From positions 1 through 38,102 of the forward strand of contig QXZU01000007.1 of assembly GCA_009886205.1 (NCBI GenBank): a stretch of 38,102 nt of DNA. Reading direction: 5' to 3'. The stretch's first letter is position 1; every line of letters starts with the position of its first letter. This DNA is from K189A clade bacterium (lineage in GTDB: Bacteria; Pseudomonadota; Gammaproteobacteria; Pseudomonadales; Azotimanducaceae). Of this stretch, positions 1 to 9,146 are shown in pieces. Made by a program: the position numbers and the translations under genes. The notes under the pieces are model-generated. The model had not been told where the DNA came from, searched no databases, and saw only the letters and a list, made by a program, of their open reading frames with translations.

Positions 1-1356
1 CCAACTTCACAGGTAAGCAAGGCAAACAAAGTAAGCACGGAGGCATATAAGAGCCCTATAGATGACAGCAACAAAAGCAGCGCAGAAAAACCTGATTCAG
101 CAAGAGGCAACATAGAAAAAGACAACATAACAAAAGACAAAACTACCGGGCGCACCAGAAACGAACCGGGCAACCCTAACACCGACTCTCCCGTAGCTAA
201 TTTCGTAAACCACCTTATCGATACTGCCTATGAAAAGAGGGCCTCAGATATACACATAGAACCCTTTGAAAATGAGTTTAGGGTCCGCTTGCGCATTGAC
301 GGCCTGCTCCAACCCGGTCCAATACCACCGAAGGATATTGCAGGCCGGCTCAGCTCACGAATAAAAGTCTTGGGGCAATTAGATATTTCAGAAAGGCGTC
401 TGCCACAAGATGGCAGGTTGCGCCTGAACACCGCTTCACATAATGCATTGGATTTGCGTATCAGCAGCCTGCCTACTTTATGGGGTGAAAAAATAGTCTT
501 ACGCCTGCTCAACGTCGATGCCGCACATAGAGGCATTGAGCATCTCGGTTTAGAGGCAAGACAAAAAACCATATTGCTAAGCGCCATAGGCCAGCCGCAA
601 GGCCTGATATTGGTTACAGGGCCAACGGGCAGCGGTAAAACAATGACCCTATATAGTGCCCTAGATCTTTTAAACCAAACTCAATGCAACATTTCAACAG
701 TGGAGGATCCTGTAGAAGTAAATGTTCACGGCATTAATCAGGTTAATGTGAATGCGCGCATCGGGCTAGATTTCGCGACAACCTTAAGAGCCCTACTGAG
801 GCAAGATCCAGACGTAATAATGGTGGGCGAAATTCGAGATCTTGAAACCGCCAGTATAGCCATACGCGCCGCCCAAACCGGCCACCTTGTGTTATCAACA
901 CTACACACCAACTCTGCTTTTGCCACATTAGAACGGCTCATACAGATGGGCATTCCACGTCACAACCTAACCACCTCAATCAGTTTGATTGTCGCGCAAC
1001 GCCTGCTCAGAAAACTCTGCATTCATTGCAAAACATTAGACCGCCTACCAAAAGCAATCCTCCTTGAGGCAGGAGTAGACCCAAGCGCCTTAAACAATCC
1101 GATATTCAAGGCTCACCCAGAAGGATGCCTCTACTGCCATCAAGGCTACCAAGGCCGGTTGGGGATTTTTGAAATGATAAAAATGGACCAAAAAACATTA
1201 GAACTATTAGATCGCTCCACCGGAGAATCGCCGGCCATTGCGAGCGAGCTACGCAAGCATAGCCTGCGCAAAGGGGCATTGGAGAAAGTGATACTAGGTG
1301 TAACTAGCCTGCAAGAGGCAAATCGTTTGACACTTATAGAAGAAGCGGGCCAATGA
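1..1356 (+). CDS. pilB: Type IV pilus assembly / type II secretion ATPase (PilB/GspE family), 5' truncated by window edge
   Basis: Frame 1 is open from base 1. Contains SPVANFVNHLIDTAYEKRASDIHIEPFE, Walker A GPTGSGKTMTLYSAL, Walker B/Asp box LLRQDPDVIMVGEIRD, the His box, and CxxC...CxxC (CIHC/CLYC). Followed by pilC-like gene through ATGA overlap. Confidence 0.9.
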   Translation, partial: PTSQVSKANKVSTEAYKSPIDDSNKSSAEKPDSARGNIEKDNITKDKTTGRTRNEPGNPNTDSPVANFVNHLIDTAYEKRASDIHIEPFENEFRVRLRIDGLLQPGPIPPKDIAGRLSSRIKVLGQLDISERRLPQDGRLRLNTASHNALDLRISSLPTLWGEKIVLRLLNVDAAHRGIEHLGLEARQKTILLSAIGQPQGLILVTGPTGSGKTMTLYSALDLLNQTQCNISTVEDPVEVNVHGINQVNVNARIGLDFATTLRALLRQDPDVIMVGEIRDLETASIAIRAAQTGHLVLSTLHTNSAFATLERLIQMGIPRHNLTTSISLIVAQRLLRKLCIHCKTLDRLPKAILLEAGVDPSALNNPIFKAHPEGCLYCHQGYQGRLGIFEMIKMDQKTLELLDRSTGESPAIASELRKHSLRKGALEKVILGVTSLQEANRLTLIEEAGQ

Positions 1357-2681
1357 CAGTTGCCGACAATTCTACAACAAACACCATTGATAGGGGCGCG
1401 CTGGTGTCAGACAACAACTTGAGCACAACCTTCTTTTGGTCTGGTACCGGCGCGACAGGCAACTTCCAGCGCGGAACAATTAGCGCCGAAAATATAGATA
1501 TTGCGGCGCACAAAATTGCATTACAGGGCATCGAAATCAAAGTTCTAACGCCCCAAAAACAAGGTTCGGAAAAATTTCGAAAAGAAAATGCATCTAAAGA
1601 TTCGTTGTTCAACGCCTTCACTTTGCTTGGAAACAAAACTAGCCCCCGCAACACTGCGCTGTTTACCCGCCAGTTGGCAACGCTTATACAAGCGGGCATA
1701 CCCATTCTTCAGTCGTTAGAGGTACTTGGCGAAGACGCCTCGGCGGAGCAAAAAGAAATAGCAGCAATAGCAACTACCTTGGGCAAGGACATTTTGGCCG
1801 GTAACACGCTTGCTGAAGCTGCCAGCAATCATCCCCAGGTTTTTGATCTCCTATCCCAGCAACTGATTAAGGCGGGCGAGGCTTCTGCAACATTGGATCT
1901 TACATTGCACAATATTGCCAACCACCAAGAACGCACATTGGCACTAAAGGCGAAAATCAAAAAAGCGCTAATACACCCTATTTCCGTATTGGCGATTGCC
2001 GCGGTAGTCACGATGCTGATGCTGACCAAAGTGGTACCGCAGTTTGAGCAGATGTTTCGCAGCCAAGGAAAGGCTTTGCCGTCTATGACGGCATTTGTCA
2101 TAGAACTATCAGCGACTATGCAAAACTACTGGGCTTACGCGCTGGTGGGCGCTTTTATGCTGATAATAATATTTAGGATTTGCTATCACACAAAACCAGC
2201 CTTCACCCTTTTTGTACATCAACTGCTACTGCGCTTGCCGCTATGTGGCGGCTTGATTAAGGCCAGCTGCGTTGCAAGGTTTTCCCGCACGCTGGCCACC
2301 ACTTATAACGCCGGTATCCCCATAGCGAGTGCATTAACCTTTGCCGGCCCTGTCACAGGCAACTTGGTCTATCAGCGCGCTATTGGCCAGGTGCAACACG
2401 CCGTAGACCACGGGGAATCTCTTCATGAGGCTATTGCTCAAGCCGGCCACTTCCCGAGTTTGATTATCAAAATGATCGCTATTGGCGAGCAGGCTGGCGT
2501 TTTAGACACCATGCTCGAGAAAGGTGCGGCACACTACGAAAGCGAGGTTGAAAACACCATCGACAAAATATTACCCCTGCTTGAACCTGCCATGATGGCT
2601 TTACTGGGGCTAGTCATAGGCGGCCTTATTACAGCCATGTATTTGCCTGTTTTTCAAATGGGTACAGTGCTTGGCGGTTAA
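1353..2681 (+). CDS. pilC: Type IV pilus / type II secretion inner-membrane platform protein (PilC/GspF family)
   Basis: SPRNTALFTRQLATLIQAGIPILQSLEVLGEDAS and the repeated ARFSRTLATTYNAGIPIASALTFAG, typical of the GspF domain pair; ATGA overlap with the upstream ATPase. Confidence 0.9.
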   Translation: MTVADNSTTNTIDRGALVSDNNLSTTFFWSGTGATGNFQRGTISAENIDIAAHKIALQGIEIKVLTPQKQGSEKFRKENASKDSLFNAFTLLGNKTSPRNTALFTRQLATLIQAGIPILQSLEVLGEDASAEQKEIAAIATTLGKDILAGNTLAEAASNHPQVFDLLSQQLIKAGEASATLDLTLHNIANHQERTLALKAKIKKALIHPISVLAIAAVVTMLMLTKVVPQFEQMFRSQGKALPSMTAFVIELSATMQNYWAYALVGAFMLIIIFRICYHTKPAFTLFVHQLLLRLPLCGGLIKASCVARFSRTLATTYNAGIPIASALTFAGPVTGNLVYQRAIGQVQHAVDHGESLHEAIAQAGHFPSLIIKMIAIGEQAGVLDTMLEKGAAHYESEVENTIDKILPLLEPAMMALLGLVIGGLITAMYLPVFQMGTVLGG

Positions 2682-2788
2682 CCAATTTCCACTGTTTGTG
2701 GCTTTTAGTCCCGCCCTTAGACTATCCTCTACCGCATTAACGAGCGTCACAGGCGCGTGTTGTGTAAGCGGTAACGATAGGGATAACT

Positions 2789-3391
2789 ATGTTGATCGGT
2801 CTCACTGGTGGCATTGGTAGCGGCAAGACCGCAGCCGCCAATCATTTTGAATCTTTAGGCATTGATATAGTCGATGCAGACCTTGCCAGTAGAGCTGTAG
2901 TTGAGCCAGGGCAGCCTGCTCTAGATTCTATAGCCGAACATTTTGGTCCGGAAATAATTGGCGCAGATGGCGGCTTAGACCGCGCCCAACTGCGCAAGCT
3001 TGTGTTTGCGGAGGAGTCAGAACGTAAGTGGCTCCAACGCCTACTGCATCCCCTGATCAGTGAATACTTGGCCCAGCAAATCAGGGAAAGCACCTCTACC
3101 TACTGCCTTTTAGTTAATCCTCTGCTACTGGAATCTGGGCAGTCCCAATGGTGTAAAAAGATCATCGTGGTAGACACACCTTTAGAAACGCAGATTCAAC
3201 GCACTATGTCTCGCGATGACAACAATCGCGAACAGGTTCAGAGTATTGTTAATGCCCAAATGAGCCGCGACGATCGTTTGTCCGCAGCTGACTTTGTCCT
3301 ACTCAATGATCAAGGCATCGATGAGTTGAACACAAACGTTGAGAATATCCACCAAGAACTAGTAGATCTATGTCAGAAACAGCCCACATAA
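2789..3391 (+). CDS. coaE: Dephospho-CoA kinase
   Basis: N-terminal [35 protein letters not shown]; located in the pilBC-coaE-yacG neighbourhood. Confidence 0.93.
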   Translation: MLIGLTGGIGSGKTAAANHFESLGIDIVDADLASRAVVEPGQPALDSIAEHFGPEIIGADGGLDRAQLRKLVFAEESERKWLQRLLHPLISEYLAQQIRESTSTYCLLVNPLLLESGQSQWCKKIIVVDTPLETQIQRTMSRDDNNREQVQSIVNAQMSRDDRLSAADFVLLNDQGIDELNTNVENIHQELVDLCQKQPT

Positions 3392-3552
3392 TTCAATGTC
3401 CCACCTGCAAGCAGAGTGTGAAATGGACACCCAGCAACCCTAACCGGCCATTTTGCTCAGAGCGCTGTCGGCTGATTGATTTAGGTGCCTGGGCAGGCGA
3501 AGACCATAAAATTCCTGGTGATAGCGAACCTGAATTTGGCGAGGACAGTTAG
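3370..3552 (+). CDS. yacG: DNA gyrase inhibitor YacG (four-Cys zinc protein)
   Basis: 60 aa, [10 protein letters not shown]...[20 protein letters not shown], characteristic of YacG; overlaps coaE 3' end. Confidence 0.93.
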   Translation: MSETAHIIQCPTCKQSVKWTPSNPNRPFCSERCRLIDLGAWAGEDHKIPGDSEPEFGEDS

Positions 3553-3662
3553 CCCTATTGCGAGGGCTGAGCGAGAGCACCTACACGAGGGGTTCGGTTA
3601 GAACCTGCAAGGTGCACTTCACCTATATCCCTGTGCTTTTTTCAGTCGCCGATCGCCTGCCC

Positions 3663-3688
3663 AAAATAGCCTAGGAGATTTACCTAGG
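3663..3688 (-). terminator. Candidate intrinsic terminator at argJ 3' end
   Basis: Minus strand: CCTAGG-TAAATCT-CCTAGG hairpin followed by CTATTTT; overlaps the argJ stop codon. Stem only 6 bp. Confidence 0.4.
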
Positions 3689-4898
3689 AGCGATACTCAG
3701 CGTTAATCCGCACGTATTCGTAGGAAAGATCAGTGGTCCAAATAGTTTCACTGGCGCGGCCACGCCCCAAATCGATGATAACGCTGAATTCATCTTGGGC
3801 CAGCACACCCGCTCCCGCCGCCTCAGTATACGTAGAAGACATTAGGCCGCCACTTGCCACTTCCACTTCGTTCAGCCAAAGCGCTACGTTTGCGACATCT
3901 AGATCTACAACCTCTGCACGGCCAATGGCCATGCAAAATCGACCCCAATTGGCGTCACCCGCAAAGAGCGCAGTCTTCACCAACGGCGATTCGGCTACGG
4001 TGTAGGCAACTTCCAAACACTCTTGCGCAGACGCGCCTCCCGTGACTTGAACCGTGACAAACTTAGTGGCGCCTTCGCCATCTCTGACAATGGCTTGAGC
4101 CAAAATTTGCGCGACCTCAGTTAGCCCTTGGCGCAATTGCTGATAAGCCAAATCGTCTTGAGACACTATTGCTGCAGCTTTGCTCTGCGCGGTAGCGCAG
4201 ACCATAAAACAGTCGTTTGTTGAGGTGTCGCCGTCTACGGTAATTCGGTTAAAACTTTCATCGGCAATTTCTTTCACCATTACCGCTAACAGCGCTTGGG
4301 AAATGTTTGCGTCACACCCAACAAAGCCAAGCATAGTCGCCATGTTGGGTTTAATCATGCCAGAGCCTTTGGCTATACCGGTAATTGTTACCACCTCACC
4401 GCCAACTGACACCTGCTGACTACAAGCTTTGGCAACGGTGTCGGTTGTCATAATTGCGGCAGCAGCTTTTAGCCACGCGCCGGAGCCAAGGTCAACAACG
4501 GCGTTTGTTACCGCATTTTGCAGGGCTGGCACATTTAGTCTTTCGCCAATAACTCCGGTTGAGAAGGGTAAAACGGTGGCTAGATCCACACCGAGCTGCT
4601 CGGCCACATGACTGCAAACAGCGTCAGCATCTTGAAGTCCCAGCTCACCCGTAGCGGCGTTAGCATTACCACTGTTAATCACCCATGCACGACAATGTAC
4701 TTGTCGTGCTTTTGCCAGTTGAACTGGAGGTGCAATAAAGGAAGATTGGGTATATACGCCAGCGGTGCTACTGCCTGGCGCAAAGGAAAAAACAGCGACA
4801 TCGTCACGATCCGCAGATTTGATTCCGGTTCTCGCGGTACCCATTTGTATGCCAGGGACCTCAAGCAACTTTCCGGGCGCCGACAAATTAACCGCCAT
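3684..4898 (-). CDS. argJ: Bifunctional glutamate N-acetyltransferase / ornithine acetyltransferase
   Basis: 404 aa; KGSGMIKPNMATMLGF self-cleavage motif, DGDTSTNDCF, DGEGATKFVTV. Confidence 0.95.
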   Translation of the reverse strand: MAVNLSAPGKLLEVPGIQMGTARTGIKSADRDDVAVFSFAPGSSTAGVYTQSSFIAPPVQLAKARQVHCRAWVINSGNANAATGELGLQDADAVCSHVAEQLGVDLATVLPFSTGVIGERLNVPALQNAVTNAVVDLGSGAWLKAAAAIMTTDTVAKACSQQVSVGGEVVTITGIAKGSGMIKPNMATMLGFVGCDANISQALLAVMVKEIADESFNRITVDGDTSTNDCFMVCATAQSKAAAIVSQDDLAYQQLRQGLTEVAQILAQAIVRDGEGATKFVTVQVTGGASAQECLEVAYTVAESPLVKTALFAGDANWGRFCMAIGRAEVVDLDVANVALWLNEVEVASGGLMSSTYTEAAGAGVLAQDEFSVIIDLGRGRASETIWTTDLSYEYVRINAEYRS

Positions 4899-4980
4899 CT
4901 ATCTCTCCAAACCACACTGACTAAAAGCACTCGCTAGGGGGGCGTTCCAAACAAAGGCATTTGGAGCGTTACTATTGTCG

Positions 4981-7728
4981 TTATACGGTGCCGTGACATT
5001 GTTTAAATTTACGTCCAGACCCGCACGGGCAGGGCTCATTTCGTCCCACCTTGGGTTGGTTGCGCACAAAGGTTTCACCTTTTGGATCTGCTTGATTAGG
5101 TGATTGAGCGGGCGTCTCTTCGCCGCCCATACCTTGGGCCTTGCTATGCTCAAAATTCATCCGCTTCGCAGCTTCTGCGCGCCGCAGCCTTTCCTGAGCT
5201 TCAACCTCTTCTGGGCTCTCAATCTGCATGCGCGAAAGCATGCGCACCAGCTCATACTTAATGTCGAACAAAAGGTTTTGGAAGAGCTCAAACGACTCTC
5301 GCTTGAACTCCTGCTTCGGTTGCTTTTGCGCATAAGCACGCAAGTGAATGCCTTGCCGCAAGTGGTCCATGGAGGCCAAGTGCTCTTTCCATTTTTGGTC
5401 GAGAATTTGTAACATCACTTGCTTCTCTACCAAACGCATATTGATATCAGCTGCCGCCCACGCGCCTTCTTTCTGTGCGTACTCGGCCTCCAACTGAGCC
5501 AATATGCGCGCGCAAAGTTTTTCTTCATCTAGGGCGTCATCTTCATCTAACCATTTTTCAAGGGGTTGGGTGCTGGTGAATTCCGCAGCTAACGCAGCTT
5601 CTAATCCGCTCACATCCCACTGCTCAATCAAGCTTTCAGGCGGGATATATTGACTAATAAAGTCATATACAACCTCTTCGCGCAGGCCTTCAATAGTCGC
5701 ACTGATGTCTTGTGCTTCCATCAACTCACGACGCTGCTGATAAATCACCTGACGTTGATCATTAGATACGTCATCGTATTCGAGCAAATTTTTACGGCTG
5801 TCGAAATTGTGCCCTTCTACTTTGCGCTGAGCGTTTTCAATAGAGCGATTGATCATCTTGTGTTCAATGGCCTCGCCCTCTTCAGAGCTGAGCCGTAACA
5901 TCATATTGCGCACGCCTTCGGTAACAAAAATACGCATTAGGTTGTCATCTAACGACAAATAGAAGCGAGTAGAGCCCGGGTCACCTTGACGTCCAGAGCG
6001 ACCTCTTAACTGATTGTCTATTCGCCGTGATTCATGCCGCTCGGTACCAATAATATGCAGACCACCCGATTCAAGTACCGCGTCATGCCTAACCTGCCAA
6101 GCAGCCTGAACCTGATTCTTTTCTTCCTCACTTGGATTGTCTAACTTGCTAAGTTCGCTCTCTAAGCTACCGCCCAGAACAATGTCCGTACCGCGGCCAG
6201 CCATATTTGTTGCAATGGTGATCGATCCCGCACGACCTGCGTCGGCAATAATATCTGCCTCGCGCTCGTGCTGTTTGGCGTTCAGTACGTTGTGCTCAAT
6301 CTTTCGACGGTTGAGTTCGGTAGACAGCAGTTCTGAACTTTCGATAGATGCTGTACCCACTAAAACCGGCTGGCCCTTTTCAATGCACTGCTCTATGTCC
6401 TCAACAATGGCATCATATTTTTCTGCCAATGAGAGATACATTAGGTCATTTCTGTCCTGCCGAACCATAGGCCGGTGCGTAGGCACCACTACCACGTCTA
6501 AGCCATATATTTGCTTGAATTCAAATGCTTCGGTATCAGCGGTACCGGTCATACCCGACAATTTGTTGTACAGGCGGAAGTAATTTTGAAAGGTAGTAGA
6601 CGCCAGAGTCTGACTTTCGTTTTGAATCGGCAGGCCTTCCTTAGCTTCAATAGCCTGGTGGATACCGTCTGACCAACGTCGCCCGGGCATGGCTCTGCCC
6701 GTATGCTCATCTACTATCACCACCTCAGAATTGGTGATCATGTAATCCACGTCACGTTTAAATAAAGAATGCGCCTTGAGTGCGGCTAAAACGTGATGCA
6801 ACAAATTAAGATTGCTGGAGGAGTAAAGACTGTCACCCTCAGATAACAGCTCTAACTGAATGAGCGCATCTTCAACCTTTTGATGGCCTAGTTCAGTAAG
6901 TTCTATCTGCCTGTTTTTTTCATCAACGGTGAAATCAGCCGTGGGTTCTGGCACTTCGTCGCCAAATACTCTGGGCGTATCGTCAAAAGGCTGCTCGATT
7001 AGTGTAGGCGCAACTTTATTCAGCACCTGATAAAGCCGTGTGCTCTCTTCCGCAGCCCCGGAAATTATCAACGGTGTTCGTGCTTCATCAATAAGAATTG
7101 AGTCCACTTCGTCAATTACCGCAAAGTTAAGCTCGCGCTGAATTCTGTCCTCAACAGTAAAGGCCATATTGGTGCGCAGATAATCGAAACCGAACTCATT
7201 GTTGGTGCCGTAAGTAATATCGGATCTGTAGGCGAGCAATTTCTCAGGGGTAGGCTGATTGGACTGAATAATGCCAACGCTCAGACCCAACGCTTCGTAG
7301 ATCGGCGCCATCCATTCGGCATCACGTTTTGCCAAATAGTCGTTAACAGTTACAACGTGGACGCCTTTACCCGAAAGCGCGTTTAAGTAGCAGGGCAAGG
7401 TCGCCATCAGGGTCTTACCTTCACCCGTGCGCATTTCCGCAATACGCCCTTCGTGCAACGTAATACCACCAATCAACTGCACGTCGAAATGGCGCATGCC
7501 CTTGGTTCGCTTTGCCGCTTCGCGCACTGCCGCGAAAGCCTCGGGCAGCAACTGATCTAGTGATTCACCGGCATCATTCCTAGCACGCAGATCTGCGGTG
7601 AATTGGATCAAGTCTGTATTGGAGTCGAAATTCGCTTCTTGGTTGTTCACCGTATCCACGATTTTTTGCATACGTGCAAGTTCGCGTGAATTCTTCGTTC
7701 CAAAAAGTCTCGTTAGAAAGTTAGCCAT
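4981..7728 (-). CDS. secA: Preprotein translocase ATPase SecA
   Basis: 915 aa; MRTGEGKT Walker [30 protein letters not shown], and C-terminal zinc motif [19 protein letters not shown]. Confidence 0.99.
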   Translation of the reverse strand: MANFLTRLFGTKNSRELARMQKIVDTVNNQEANFDSNTDLIQFTADLRARNDAGESLDQLLPEAFAAVREAAKRTKGMRHFDVQLIGGITLHEGRIAEMRTGEGKTLMATLPCYLNALSGKGVHVVTVNDYLAKRDAEWMAPIYEALGLSVGIIQSNQPTPEKLLAYRSDITYGTNNEFGFDYLRTNMAFTVEDRIQRELNFAVIDEVDSILIDEARTPLIISGAAEESTRLYQVLNKVAPTLIEQPFDDTPRVFGDEVPEPTADFTVDEKNRQIELTELGHQKVEDALIQLELLSEGDSLYSSSNLNLLHHVLAALKAHSLFKRDVDYMITNSEVVIVDEHTGRAMPGRRWSDGIHQAIEAKEGLPIQNESQTLASTTFQNYFRLYNKLSGMTGTADTEAFEFKQIYGLDVVVVPTHRPMVRQDRNDLMYLSLAEKYDAIVEDIEQCIEKGQPVLVGTASIESSELLSTELNRRKIEHNVLNAKQHEREADIIADAGRAGSITIATNMAGRGTDIVLGGSLESELSKLDNPSEEEKNQVQAAWQVRHDAVLESGGLHIIGTERHESRRIDNQLRGRSGRQGDPGSTRFYLSLDDNLMRIFVTEGVRNMMLRLSSEEGEAIEHKMINRSIENAQRKVEGHNFDSRKNLLEYDDVSNDQRQVIYQQRRELMEAQDISATIEGLREEVVYDFISQYIPPESLIEQWDVSGLEAALAAEFTSTQPLEKWLDEDDALDEEKLCARILAQLEAEYAQKEGAWAAADINMRLVEKQVMLQILDQKWKEHLASMDHLRQGIHLRAYAQKQPKQEFKRESFELFQNLLFDIKYELVRMLSRMQIESPEEVEAQERLRRAEAAKRMNFEHSKAQGMGGEETPAQSPNQADPKGETFVRNQPKVGRNEPCPCGSGRKFKQCHGTV

Positions 7729-7859
7729 GGTCTAAATATACATGTGCAGAAAATGAGGAGGAGCATTGTAGCGGTTGAATGACGATTTCTATACCGGCAA
7801 ATTCACCCTTAGACTCTTTAATTGGGGCAAATTGCAGAACTACAATTCAATAGCGAAAT

Positions 7860-8768
7860 TTATCCGCGATTAACAAATTTCGCCGGGTTGATGGCTTTAC
7901 CTTTGCGTAAAACTTCGAAGTGCACGTGTGGTCCAGTTGACCTGCCGCTACTACCCATGCGGCCAATAACGTCCCCTCTTTTTACAGTCTGGCCAGGAGT
8001 GACTAATAACGAGTCATGATGCCCGTAGCGAGTACTCACATCGTTGCCATGATTGACTTCAACCATCATGCCGTACCCATCGCGTCTACCTGCATAGGTG
8101 ACCACACCGTTTGCTACGGCAATAACATCGGAGCCATGACGCCCAGCGAAGTCCATGCCAGCATGCCAAGCTTGCTTACCATTAATTGGATCCACACGCT
8201 TGCCGAATGGAGAGGACATCCACCCTTGGGTGATAGGTCTACCTGTGGGCTGGGCGGCTGCGTCGCTGTAATAACCAAGCAATACGTCATCTAAAATGCC
8301 TAGTTCTTTTTCGCGGCGCTCTAAACGAGTTGATAAGGAAGAAAGGTCGCTCTGCAGATCTGCCCAGGGCATAACTTTTTGGCTGGGGTCTATTGGACCG
8401 CCTTGAGCGAGAGGTTGGTCAAAACTGAATTCGTCTTGAGGCAGGCCAGTAGACTCGTGCATATAAGATGCCAGCGCCTCCATGCGCCAAAGCCTACCCT
8501 GCATTTCCGCAAGTTGACGACCAACGGCTTGGCTTTGCGCTTCGGATTTGCCTTGCAGTTCTGCGACCAAGCCCTTCTGCTCGGCTAATTGGCTGCGCCA
8601 GCTGCTTATGACATCTGAATCTACAAAGTCGCGCTTCACCATTGATGCGCCAGCAAAGAAAATTCCAGTACAAAAAACCACAAAAAATAGGCCCGCAGCC
8701 TTTGCACCCCAGGGGCTAATGGATAAATTTTTTGGATCACCTAATTTGTCGATCAGAACGATTTTCAT
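7860..8768 (-). CDS. M23 family metallopeptidase (LytM/lysostaphin-like), membrane anchored
   Basis: HAGMDFAGRHGSDVIAVANGVVTYAGRRDGYGMMVEVNHGNDVSTRYGHHDSLLV...GSSGRSTGPHVHFEV; N-terminal TM segment; directly upstream of secA. Confidence 0.93.
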   Translation of the reverse strand: MKIVLIDKLGDPKNLSISPWGAKAAGLFFVVFCTGIFFAGASMVKRDFVDSDVISSWRSQLAEQKGLVAELQGKSEAQSQAVGRQLAEMQGRLWRMEALASYMHESTGLPQDEFSFDQPLAQGGPIDPSQKVMPWADLQSDLSSLSTRLERREKELGILDDVLLGYYSDAAAQPTGRPITQGWMSSPFGKRVDPINGKQAWHAGMDFAGRHGSDVIAVANGVVTYAGRRDGYGMMVEVNHGNDVSTRYGHHDSLLVTPGQTVKRGDVIGRMGSSGRSTGPHVHFEVLRKGKAINPAKFVNRG

Positions 8769-9146
8769 GCAGGACTAAATTTCACTATCAAAAACATATA
8801 AGAACATAACAAAAAGTCGGCCAGCAATACATTACCTTTAGCATTGAAAATCAACTAACGCTTAACTAGCCAACGGCAATCTAGTGTTTTAGCACTAGCC
8901 GCGGCGACTGAAAAAACGGCTGCCCGGAGCGGAATATCTGTGCAAGGTATCCACGCGGCGCAAAGCGAGACACATATTGGCGTTTTTCCTTCCAAATTCA
9001 AACAGAATTTCTGCCGCTAATCATCGTTTTTCAACCACTTAGAAGAAAATCGGCCTAAAACATCCAAGCTCCGCTTTGATTAGCCTGTCCCTGTTCAAAA
9101 CCAAACCAGAACACAACCTCTTACAACTAACCATTAGGCTAGCAAA

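Noticed and set aside
3553-3660. yacG downstream hairpin (AGGTG-CACTT-CACCT) with later T-run as terminator
   Set aside because: The T-run (GCTTTTTT) is about 13 nt beyond the stem, so it does not meet intrinsic terminator geometry convincingly.
4925-4975. Hairpin downstream of secA (CGTTCCAAA...TTTGGAGCG)
   Set aside because: One mismatch in a 9-bp stem and no U-tract on the minus strand; too weak to list as a terminator.
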